Source of the DNA: Treponema sp.
GTDB taxonomy: Bacteria > Spirochaetota > Spirochaetia > Treponematales > Treponemataceae
Length of the DNA: 24,149 bases
NCBI GenBank assembly: GCA_016293915.1
Contig: JAEDCY010000039.1
Span: 1 to 24,149, forward strand
Direction: 5' to 3'
Shown: positions 6,656 to 13,776 of the stretch, piece by piece
How positions within the stretch are numbered: position 1 is the first letter of the stretch
How the letters are laid out: each line of letters begins with the position of its first letter
Translations under genes and position numbers: made by a program
The notes under the pieces: model-generated
What the model saw: only the letters and a program-made list of their open reading frames with translations
What the model was told of the DNA's origin: nothing
Databases searched by the model: none

Positions 6656-8014
6656 TCAGGCAGAAATAATACATTCTTTCCAGGCATCCTGCATAATGCT
6701 TCGCATATTATTCAATTGCGTCATAGTTTCATGGTCAGCATAATGCAAACTCATAGAAGCACTCTTATGACCAAGAATAGCCTGTACATTTTTAATATCA
6801 GTTCTTTGTGCAAGAAGAGTAGCACAGAAGTGACGCAGACTGTGGAACACAATATTTCTTTCCTTGCGTTGTTCTTCGCTAATTCCAATTTCACTAAGAG
6901 CCTCATAAAAACTGTCCTGATAATAAGCAGGTCTGCAAGGAATCTCAGGTTTCACGTTACTGAAAAATACATAACTCAAATCAGAGTAATTAGGATTAAG
7001 TCTTGCTCTGTTCATAAGCTGCAAGAGAAGCTCACGAGTAACAGGAACATCACGCTCTTCGGTATTCTTAGTAGACTTCAAACCGTCTTTTTCATTCCAG
7101 CTGTGACGGATATGCAAAAGTTCTGCCTGCATATCAAGGTCACAAACTCTAAGACCACTAATCTCTCCGGCACGCAAACCACAGTAAGCCGCAAGTTCAA
7201 AAGCAAGTTTTCCAAGATGGTTTCTCCAGTCAAGATTCAAAAGAGAGCGAACTTCACTTTCAGTCGGAATGTCACGCTTTTCATTGCTGATACCATAACG
7301 CTCTGCACCAGCCATAGGATTAAACGAAATCTTACGCTTATCAAAAAGATATCCAATTGCCTTACTTCCACAAGTAATAGCATGGTTTACAGTAGAGCCC
7401 GAAAGACCTTTCACCGTGTAGAGGTAAAAGAAAAAGTCATCAAGTTCATCCTGTTCCAAATCCTCAACAAGCTTGTCAGGTCCAAAGTACGGAAGCCAGT
7501 GATTCTTTGCAAGACCCTTCATAGCATCAGTATGCATACGTGAAAGTTTTTTTTCTTTGGCAAAGGAACGTTGAAGAGCTTCAGACTTATCATAATCCCA
7601 GAAGTTAATTAAGAACTCAGCAAGTTTAATGTCAGATTTTTTCGGAGCTGGTTTTTCAACAGAAACAGGAGCAACAGTTTGGACAGGAGTGGAGAGAGGG
7701 GCAGAAGCAACAACAGCTGCAGAACCAAGCTTATCAGAAAGCATTAAAGCCAGAGCACGCACATCAGATTCAGTAAGGCCGTCAATAATGCCTTTTAAGT
7801 TTTTGGAAGAAGAAGACTCAGGAGAAAGAAATTTGCGGGAATTACTACGAGCTTCCGGACGACCGTTTTTTACCCAGTCCGCCGCAATAACAGTTGCTTC
7901 TACCTTGTCCTTACAGTGGGTACTTTTAGTTGCACCTTTAAGACCTGAAACAGGATCAATAAAAACAACATTGTAATAACCAGATTTGTTTTTGAAGAGA
8001 TAGAATTGACGCAT
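6656..8014 (-). CDS. int: Tyrosine recombinase, phage-type integrase
   Basis: A 452-residue site-specific recombinase. An arm-binding-like N-terminal region (FKNKSGYYNVVFIDP, residues about 7-60) is followed by a Pro/Ala/Val-rich linker (about 100-130), a SAM-like core-binding domain (about 145-235) and the catalytic domain. Catalytic motifs look complete: Arg I in AAYCGLRAGEISGL, H-x-x-R in FHSLRHFCATLLA, the second His in ILGHKSASMSLHY, with the Tyr nucleophile in that last motif. AGGAGG lies six bases before ATG 8014. The gene points away from tRNA-Asn, with iterons and tRNA-end copies upstream, the usual int/att arrangement for integration into a tRNA 3' end. It should catalyse integration and excision of this element. 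The family is certain; the att assignment is inferred. Confidence 0.93.
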   Translation of the reverse strand: MRQFYLFKNKSGYYNVVFIDPVSGLKGATKSTHCKDKVEATVIAADWVKNGRPEARSNSRKFLSPESSSSKNLKGIIDGLTESDVRALALMLSDKLGSAAVVASAPLSTPVQTVAPVSVEKPAPKKSDIKLAEFLINFWDYDKSEALQRSFAKEKKLSRMHTDAMKGLAKNHWLPYFGPDKLVEDLEQDELDDFFFYLYTVKGLSGSTVNHAITCGSKAIGYLFDKRKISFNPMAGAERYGISNEKRDIPTESEVRSLLNLDWRNHLGKLAFELAAYCGLRAGEISGLRVCDLDMQAELLHIRHSWNEKDGLKSTKNTEERDVPVTRELLLQLMNRARLNPNYSDLSYVFFSNVKPEIPCRPAYYQDSFYEALSEIGISEEQRKERNIVFHSLRHFCATLLAQRTDIKNVQAILGHKSASMSLHYADHETMTQLNNMRSIMQDAWKECIISA

Positions 8015-8063
8015 AATCGCCTCCTGTGTGGAAAGCGAATAGCATTGGCAGTTTTACAATAAT

Positions 8064-8099
8064 CGTTACTACAATTTTTACTACAATCATTACTACAAT
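8064..8099. repeat. Three 12-bp iterons upstream of the integrase
   Basis: TTACTACAAT occurs three times with exact 12-bp spacing (8066-8075, 8078-8087, 8090-8099), preceded by a shortened copy TTACAAT (8054-8060). A further direct repeat, AGTAAAACCA, lies at 8103-8112 and 8136-8145. The array is 50-85 bp upstream of the integrase start. Such arrays are typical arm-type integrase or Xis sites, or an autoregulatory operator; this role is inferred. The rest of the gap 8015-8202 shows no gene. Confidence 0.8.
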
Positions 8100-8202
8100 C
8101 GCAGTAAAACCAGAATCGTCGTAACGTTCTTTCTAAGTAAAACCAAACTTCTGATAAGATGATGATTATGCCTAATTCCTTGTAACACAAGTATTTGGGC
8201 AT

Positions 8203-8234
8203 AAAAAAAGCCTTTCTCGTAAGAGAAAGGCTTT
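8203..8234 (-). terminator. Intrinsic terminator beside the partial tRNA-end copy
   Basis: A perfect 12-bp stem (8207-8218 with 8223-8234, loop GTAA) is followed by seven Ts on the minus strand. It stands directly against the 20-bp copy of the tRNA-Asn 3' end, just as the terminator at 8437-8472 stands beside the real tRNA. Confidence 0.85.
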
Positions 8235-8254
8235 AGCGGCTGCTGCAGGTTTTG
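8235..8254. repeat. Second copy of the tRNA-Asn 3' end (candidate att site)
   Basis: AGCGGCTGCTGCAGGTTTTG here is identical to 8476-8495, which covers the last 18 bases of tRNA-Asn. The rest of the tRNA is absent. A partial tRNA end close to an integrase is the classic footprint of tRNA-targeted integration. Confidence 0.75.
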
Positions 8255-8401
8255 CCGTTACGGTCGCAGACCTCCTGTCTGCTCCCTCCACGGCGCCTTC
8301 GTTCGCTTGAGGGCACCTCCTGTGCCCTCATCAAAAAAAATGCTGCGCCATTGCTCGCATTTTTTTTTGACCGCTCACTTCGTTTCAAAACCTGCATCAG
8401 C
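8239..8401. repeat. 163-bp palindromic element with tRNA-derived ends
   Basis: The ends are inverted repeats: GCTGCTGCAGGTTTTG (8239-8254) and CAAAACCTGCATCAGC (8386-8401), 15 of 16 matching. Inside are CCGTTACGG (8255-8263), GCAGAC-CTCCT-GTCTGC (8266-8282), a 9-bp stem at 8308-8330 with the same CTCCT loop, and an A8/T9 stem (8333-8367). Two hairpins share the loop CTCCT, which reads AGGAG on the minus strand. No open frame is convincing. This and the short A+T-rich stretch to 8436 fill the space between the two tRNA-end copies. It resembles a MITE- or REP-like element. Confidence 0.7.
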
Positions 8402-8436
8402 ATTTTTATTGTTTGATTTCTGAAAATAATTTAGGT

Positions 8437-8472
8437 TAAAAAAAAAAGACTTTCTGAGATTTCAGAAAGTCT
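8437..8472 (-). terminator. Intrinsic terminator of tRNA-Asn
   Basis: AGACTTTCTGA (8447-8457) pairs with TCAGAAAGTCT (8462-8472) around loop GATT, followed on the minus strand by about ten Ts. It lies five bases past the tRNA 3' end. Confidence 0.9.
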
Positions 8473-8475
8473 AAA

Positions 8476-8495
8476 AGCGGCTGCTGCAGGTTTTG
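8476..8495. other. tRNA-side copy of the 20-bp candidate att core
   Basis: AGCGGCTGCTGCAGGTTTTG, the partner of 8235-8254, covers the acceptor and T-arm 3' strands of tRNA-Asn plus two flanking bases. It is the expected crossover region for an integrase that restores the tRNA on insertion. Confidence 0.65.
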
Positions 8496-8550
8496 AACCT
8501 GCGACACATGGATTAACAGTCCATTGCTCTACCAGCTGAGCTAAGCAACC
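8478..8550 (-). tRNA. tRNA-Asn(GTT)
   Basis: A 73-base cloverleaf without encoded CCA. Acceptor GGTTGCT pairs with AGCAGCC (one G-U). The D arm is GCTC/GAGC with loop AGCTGGTA. The anticodon stem is ATGGA/TCCAT with loop CTGTTAA, anticodon GTT. The T arm is GCAGG-TTCAAAA-CCTGC, and the discriminator is G. All lengths are canonical. It is flanked by a good promoter upstream and a terminator downstream, so it is a single-gene transcript. Its 3' end is duplicated at 8235-8254, suggesting use as an integration target. Confidence 0.96.
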
Positions 8551-8577
8551 ATCAGTTCATTGCTGAACGTGAATATT

Positions 8578-8606
8578 AATATATAGAAAAACTAAAATAC
8601 TGTCAA
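8578..8606 (-). promoter_or_regulatory. Sigma-70-type promoter of tRNA-Asn
   Basis: Minus-strand TTGACA (8601-8606), a 17-base spacer and TATATT (8578-8583) lie about 27 bases before the tRNA 5' end. The -35 is a consensus match and the -10 nearly so. Confidence 0.85.
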
Positions 8607-8639
8607 CAGTGAATGTAACTTTTTTTTATAGATTTTTAA

Positions 8640-11435
8640 TTATTTTTTTGAATCTGCTGAATAAACGCGGATTTGCGGACGTACAGGAAAGTATTCCATA
8701 ATTTCGTAAAAATCCTGAGCCTCTGCTTCCTGAATAAAATTGTATTCCTCCAGATACCAGTATGCGCCTGAATCAGTTTCCAGGCCACTTTGCATCAACA
8801 TTACAGTACCTGAGTTTGAACCTGTTTCTGTCATTTGTTTTTGAATCCAGCTGTTTTTTATATCACGTACAATTCCTTCGTTTGCCTGAATATGGCCTAA
8901 AGCTTCTGTAATATTCTGTATGGCAGTTTTATATTGAGCATCAAGTTCTTTAGTGTGTGTAACATTTTGAATTGTTATTGAGCCAAGATTAATTCCTGCT
9001 ACTGGCAGTTGCACGGTAACTGTTCTTGAAGAATCTGTTTTAGAAAGAAGTGTTCCAAGATAACTTAAAACCGCATTGTAAAGAGCTGCTGCTTTTGTGC
9101 CTGCTTCCGGTGCTGTACCCGCGTAAATTACCGGATCAAGAAATTCGGTGGTGGGAATCAAAACTGCAGGTTGCGGGCCTGCTTTTTCGGCAGGAATATC
9201 TGTGAGGAAGGTGTGGTTAACTTTTACTGTCAGATCTCGTTTTTTTGCGGTAACAGAGGGCAGGGATGCAGTTTGTGAGCCGGTTCTTGTTAGAAGGCCA
9301 AGCGATTCGTCCAGGATGTGAGACAGATTATTATCAAGATTTCCTGCTGCGTAGATTGTATAACGTGTGGCATCAAGCAGGGCAGGGTATGCGGCCAGTA
9401 TTTTTTGATAATCAGTATCCAGAAGAATTTCTTTTTCTGCTTCATAAATATTTGCAAGAGGGCCTTTCCCAAAAACAGATTCAATCATTTTTGCATACAT
9501 CTGATTTGAACTGGTTCCGTTTTCCAGACGTTTTCTGTATTTGCGGGAAGAGACAACTCTGTCGGCATCTGCAGGCGCAATTTCTCCGTAAATAATTGCA
9601 TCTGAAATAAGGCGGCAGACTGCAATTGTATCTGTGCTGTCAAATTCTATTATAATCTGACTGGAAGAAATTCCGGTCTTGGAAGTTACATAAGGAGCTC
9701 CTGTCAAAAGTCCCTGCTCCTGTCCAGCAAGAAGTTTTTTTTGAATCAGGCCTGCAAGAAGATTTATCATCACTTCTTCAAAACCATTATCATCATTAGA
9801 ATTATATTTTCCACCTCTTATTGAAAGTAACAAAGAAGTCTGTTCTGAAAGAGGATTGTTTTTTGAGTAAAAATGAATTCCATTTGAAAGCTGACTTTCT
9901 GAAATGGAATCAAGATTTTTCTGATAATAATTATTGTCTGCAGCATCAGCCTTGATTGTATAAAGCTTTGTCTGCGGCTGAGTTTCTGATTCAGTTCGCA
10001 TTTCTTTGAACATTGTCTGCACATACCAGGAAGAATTCTTTTCATTGATTTCTTCAAAGCCGGCAGCCGTATAAGACTTTTTATTTGCCTTATAATCTTT
10101 GCTGTTTATGATTATGAAAACAAAAGGCTCTTCGCTTTTAAGTTTAGAAATGCTTTCTGTAAGGCTGTTGTCACGAAGCTTTTGATTCCGGCTCATAAGC
10201 GAAAGCGCCGTCTTCGATTCAAAACCTTCCAGATTTGTCTCCTGTTCCTGGTAGTAGGGTTGAACTGCCCAGAAAGACGAAAGTGTTTTCATTAATTCTG
10301 CTGGAATTGCGGCATTACGGTTCAAACTGTATGCAAGTTGATTTTTTGCATATTCAAACTCTTCCGGGCGGACAATTTCCGGAATCAAATCAAGCTGCTT
10401 CAAAAAAAGCGAAGCCTGCTTAAAGGAAGAAGTTGCTGCTGCGGCTTTTTTGTTTTCCGGTGGCTGCAAAAGAGTTTGAATAATCAAACGGGAACTGTCT
10501 TTTTTATGTGCTGCTGAAACATTTATGTATTCATCACCGGGGATATTTAATTCTTCAAAACTTAAAACCTGCTGCTTAAAAAGAGAACTTTCATAACCAA
10601 GTGCAAGTGCCATCAGGTCGCTTTCTTCTATATCGAGCATTGTATATTGAACTACAATTTGAGTGAGTTCCGGCGAAATTTCATTTGAATGAAAAACATA
10701 TTTTCTCTGTTTGTTTACAGGAACAGAAGGCTTTTCAACTGGTGTTCTGAAAGAGGAATAAAATCTGCCAAAGCTGTTACGCAGCATAAGAAGGGTTCTG
10801 TCTGCGTTTATGTTTCCGCTTATAAAAAGTGCACTGTTTTTAGGTGTATACCACTGTTCGCTGATCTGCTTGAGAATGGTTCGTGCTTTTTTTTCTGTAG
10901 TTTTTTTGAAAAGAGGAGGGTAAATTCCCGAATCATGCTTCCAGGGAGCTTCTGAAAAAACTCTGGAATCTATGGCGGCGTTTATGTAAAACGACATAGA
11001 GTTTGCATTATCGCTGACTTCTTTTTTCAAAGAATTTAGTTGAGAACCTAAAAGATCATCAGAAAAATCCGGGGAGAAAACTGCATCTGAAAGGCGGAAA
11101 AGAATATCATTTACTTCTGAAGGGCTTGCTTCTATAAAATAACGCGAAGAATCAGCATTGCATTGAATATCAGAAAAGTTGATTACAGGATTTGCGGCCT
11201 GAATGAGTTTTGAAAAAAGCCTGAAAAAGCCGCAGGTACTCTGTGTCTGCGAAGAAAAACCTGCCCGGCAGGTATATTCAATATGAACCTGAGCATCCGA
11301 AGAATCTTCCAGAATAAAAACCTGCATGCCGTTTTCGAGAGTATATTCCAGAGTTTGATTTACCGGGGCAGCAAAAAGTCTTGAGGTAATGAGAAAAAAT
11401 AAAGTAAGTGGAATAAAAAATCTTTTTCCAAACAT
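8640..11435 (-). CDS. Secreted M16-like protein lacking the zinc motif
   Basis: A 931-residue protein with a signal peptide (hydrophobic core in PLTLFFLI, likely cleavage near AFA-A, residue 22). It has the M16 (insulinase/pitrilysin) layout: a strand-rich start, ENGMQVFILEDSSDAQV, and IEASPSEVNDILFRLSDAVFSP in parts (about 108-129), then a second M16-like half beginning near SNGIHFYSKNNPLSEQ (about residue 520). M16 enzymes carry HxxEH after the first strands; here the equivalent stretch is CGFFRLFSKL (about 68-77), with no His or Glu. The second half also lacks it. It is therefore predicted to be a non-catalytic paralogue, perhaps a partner subunit of an active M16 enzyme, in the periplasm or outer envelope. 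No strong ribosome site is visible. It is divergent from the DUF4954 gene. Confidence 0.8.
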   Translation of the reverse strand: MFGKRFFIPLTLFFLITSRLFAAPVNQTLEYTLENGMQVFILEDSSDAQVHIEYTCRAGFSSQTQSTCGFFRLFSKLIQAANPVINFSDIQCNADSSRYFIEASPSEVNDILFRLSDAVFSPDFSDDLLGSQLNSLKKEVSDNANSMSFYINAAIDSRVFSEAPWKHDSGIYPPLFKKTTEKKARTILKQISEQWYTPKNSALFISGNINADRTLLMLRNSFGRFYSSFRTPVEKPSVPVNKQRKYVFHSNEISPELTQIVVQYTMLDIEESDLMALALGYESSLFKQQVLSFEELNIPGDEYINVSAAHKKDSSRLIIQTLLQPPENKKAAAATSSFKQASLFLKQLDLIPEIVRPEEFEYAKNQLAYSLNRNAAIPAELMKTLSSFWAVQPYYQEQETNLEGFESKTALSLMSRNQKLRDNSLTESISKLKSEEPFVFIIINSKDYKANKKSYTAAGFEEINEKNSSWYVQTMFKEMRTESETQPQTKLYTIKADAADNNYYQKNLDSISESQLSNGIHFYSKNNPLSEQTSLLLSIRGGKYNSNDDNGFEEVMINLLAGLIQKKLLAGQEQGLLTGAPYVTSKTGISSSQIIIEFDSTDTIAVCRLISDAIIYGEIAPADADRVVSSRKYRKRLENGTSSNQMYAKMIESVFGKGPLANIYEAEKEILLDTDYQKILAAYPALLDATRYTIYAAGNLDNNLSHILDESLGLLTRTGSQTASLPSVTAKKRDLTVKVNHTFLTDIPAEKAGPQPAVLIPTTEFLDPVIYAGTAPEAGTKAAALYNAVLSYLGTLLSKTDSSRTVTVQLPVAGINLGSITIQNVTHTKELDAQYKTAIQNITEALGHIQANEGIVRDIKNSWIQKQMTETGSNSGTVMLMQSGLETDSGAYWYLEEYNFIQEAEAQDFYEIMEYFPVRPQIRVYSADSKK

Positions 11436-11469
11436 TTTGTTAACAATACCATAAATACATAATAATTGT

Positions 11470-11526
11470 CACACGGATTTGGATTTTGCTACGCAAAATC
11501 TTTTTAGACAGCCCCGAATCCGTGTG
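11470..11526. repeat. Double-nested palindrome in the divergent intergenic region
   Basis: Outer arms CACACGGATT (11470-11479) and AATCCGTGTG (11517-11526) are perfect. Inner arms GATTTTGC (11482-11489) and GCAAAATC (11493-11500) are perfect around loop TAC. The 141-base gap between the M16-like and DUF4954 genes holds this and little else, so both promoters must lie in or beside it. No clear -35/-10 pair was seen. It may be a mobile repeat or an operator. Confidence 0.75.
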
Positions 11527-11576
11527 CCAAAAAAAGTTTATTGCTCAGTTTTTGATTATAGGTTAAACTATAAACT

Positions 11577-13751
11577 ATGGTAAAAATTGAGTCACCGGTT
11601 GACTATTCATCACAAAAAATCCCTGAAGAATTGTTAAAGGGCAAGCGCCACCTTACAAGTGCCGAAATTGAGGTGCTTGTGAAAAACCTTAATCATAACG
11701 AAGATCCTAGCTGGAATAATTTTTTTGTTGATGATTCTGAGGGTGGTTTTGATCCAAGCCTTATACATCTTTCTTTTTTCTCAGGTTACATTATTCTTGG
11801 AAAAATTCAGCATGTAGTTTTAAAATATAATGACCTTCGTCTTGGTTGTGGCATCCGCCGCTCAAAACTGAGTAATGTTGTTGCCGGAGATTTCTGTGTT
11901 ATCCGTAATGTTTTTTATCTTGATAATTATCGTATCGGTAACAGGGTAATCCTTTTTAATATCAACGAAATGAGCTGTACCTGCCATGCAAAATTCGGAA
12001 ACGGTATTCTAAAAAACGGCGAACCTGAAGAGCACCGTGTCTGGATTGGAGTTGCAAACGAAAACGAAGGAAGAAAAGTACTTCCTTTTGAAAGCATGAT
12101 TCCTGCAGATGCTTATCTCTGGTCTCATTATCGTGATGATCCGGAGCTTTTACGCCGTTTTGTAGAGCTTACTGAAGTGGGTGTATCTCATGAGCTTAAC
12201 ACCTTTGGTCTTGTTGAAGATGATGTTGTTATCAAAAATGTAAGTATTGTAAAAGATGCTAAGATTTGTTCTGCAGCTTATATAAAGGGTGCCTTTAAGC
12301 TTAAAAATATTACAATTCTTTCCAGTGAAGAAGAGCCTTCTCAGATTGGAGAAGGTGTTGAAATGGTCAACGGCATTCTTGGCTATGGCAGTAAGGTTTT
12401 CTATCAGGCGATTGCCGTACGTTTTGTTATTGGCCGTAACTGTCAGGTAAAATATGGTGCCAGACTTCTGAACTCTGTGCTTGGCGATAATTCAACAATT
12501 TCCTGCTGTGAAGTTTTAAACAATCTGATTTATCCTTTCCATGAGCAGCATCATAATTCTTCCTTTCTTATTGCTGCAACTGTTATGGGGCAGAGTAATA
12601 TTGCTGCCGGTGCTACAATCGGAAGTAATCACAACAGCCGAAGTCCCGATGGTGAAATTTATGCAAAGCGAGGCTTCTGGCCAGGTCTTTGCAGTGATTT
12701 TAAACATAATTCGCGTTTCGCATCTTTTGTACTTGTTTCAAAGGGAAGTTATCAGTATGAGCTTGATATTCAGTATCCTTTTGCTTTGGTTGCTCCCGGA
12801 AAAGATGGTTCTTCAAAAATCTCTATTATTCCTGCCTGGTGGTTTATGTATGATATGTTTGCCATCACCAGAAATAAAAATAAATTCCTTAAGCGTGATA
12901 AACGTGTAAAAAAGATTCAGTATATAGAAACAGATCCACTTGCGCCTGATACGATGCAGGAGATTATGATTGCTCTCGATAGATTAATTGGTCTGACAGC
13001 AGGATATCTGAAATCTATAGACAGTGAATACATGGAAAATAAAACTACTCATGAAGAGCAGTATCAGGCCGCCAAAGACTTCCTTCATCAGAATTCTGAA
13101 GCAGAGTTTACTCTTGAAGACCCTATCTGTCAGAAGAAGTTTGGTGCAGTAATTTATAAGCCTGTGCAAGCTTATAAGATATATCGTAAGATTGTAAAGT
13201 ACTTTGCAACCCGTACACTTATGGATTTTTGCCAGTCTTTGAATCAGGAAATGCTTACTTTGGATCTTGTAGAACGAATCCGTAAGCTTCCTCTTTACAC
13301 TGAATGGGAAAATGTTGGTGGTCAGATTATTCCATCCGAAAAAATCAAAGAGCTTTTTGAAGCTATAAAGAATGGTACTGTAAATAACTGGGAGTCTGTA
13401 CATCAGTTTTATAAATTCTGTGAATGTGCTTATGAGCAGTATAAAGTTCGCTATGCACTTTATCTTCTTGAACAGCTTTATTCACGCCCAATCGAAGAGT
13501 TTTCAGTTGATTTATACCGTAATATTACAGATGATGTTTCAATTGTTGCTTATGATATTTTCAATGCTTCGCTAAAATCTCGTGAAAAAGATTATAAGGA
13601 TTATTACCGCAGTATGGTTTATCATAGTGAAAATGAACTGAATGCTGTAATTGGTCCTTTGGAAGATAACTCTTTCCTTCGTCAGCTTCGTTCAGATACT
13701 GAGGAATTTACAAAGAAAATCCGCGAAATTTTCGTCGGTTTGACTAAGTAG
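11577..13751 (+). CDS. DUF4954 left-handed beta-helix protein
   Basis: A 724-residue protein I recognise as the DUF4954 family of spirochaetes and Bacteroidetes; its reaction is not established. The middle (about residues 80-400) has hexapeptide-like turns of a left-handed beta-helix, as in acyl- and nucleotidyl-transferases: IGNRVILFNINEM, VLGDNSTISCCEVLNNLIYP, VMGQSNIAAGATIGSNHNSR. His-rich positions (PFHEQHHNSS) suggest an active site. The C-terminal third (about 470-724) is charged and helical. No signal peptide is present, so it is probably cytosolic. The activase fusion follows after 25 bases on the same strand and may share its transcript. A sugar-nucleotide or acyl-transferase role is only a fold-based guess. 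Confidence 0.8.
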   Translation: MVKIESPVDYSSQKIPEELLKGKRHLTSAEIEVLVKNLNHNEDPSWNNFFVDDSEGGFDPSLIHLSFFSGYIILGKIQHVVLKYNDLRLGCGIRRSKLSNVVAGDFCVIRNVFYLDNYRIGNRVILFNINEMSCTCHAKFGNGILKNGEPEEHRVWIGVANENEGRKVLPFESMIPADAYLWSHYRDDPELLRRFVELTEVGVSHELNTFGLVEDDVVIKNVSIVKDAKICSAAYIKGAFKLKNITILSSEEEPSQIGEGVEMVNGILGYGSKVFYQAIAVRFVIGRNCQVKYGARLLNSVLGDNSTISCCEVLNNLIYPFHEQHHNSSFLIAATVMGQSNIAAGATIGSNHNSRSPDGEIYAKRGFWPGLCSDFKHNSRFASFVLVSKGSYQYELDIQYPFALVAPGKDGSSKISIIPAWWFMYDMFAITRNKNKFLKRDKRVKKIQYIETDPLAPDTMQEIMIALDRLIGLTAGYLKSIDSEYMENKTTHEEQYQAAKDFLHQNSEAEFTLEDPICQKKFGAVIYKPVQAYKIYRKIVKYFATRTLMDFCQSLNQEMLTLDLVERIRKLPLYTEWENVGGQIIPSEKIKELFEAIKNGTVNNWESVHQFYKFCECAYEQYKVRYALYLLEQLYSRPIEEFSVDLYRNITDDVSIVAYDIFNASLKSREKDYKDYYRSMVYHSENELNAVIGPLEDNSFLRQLRSDTEEFTKKIREIFVGLTK

Positions 13752-13776
13752 GGGATAACCGTTAAAATTATAGGAT

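Noticed and set aside
7900..8202. A 100-codon open frame overlapping the integrase start
   Set aside because: Its Cys/Asn/Asp-rich middle is only the translated iterons, it overlaps the integrase in another frame, and it has no ribosome site.
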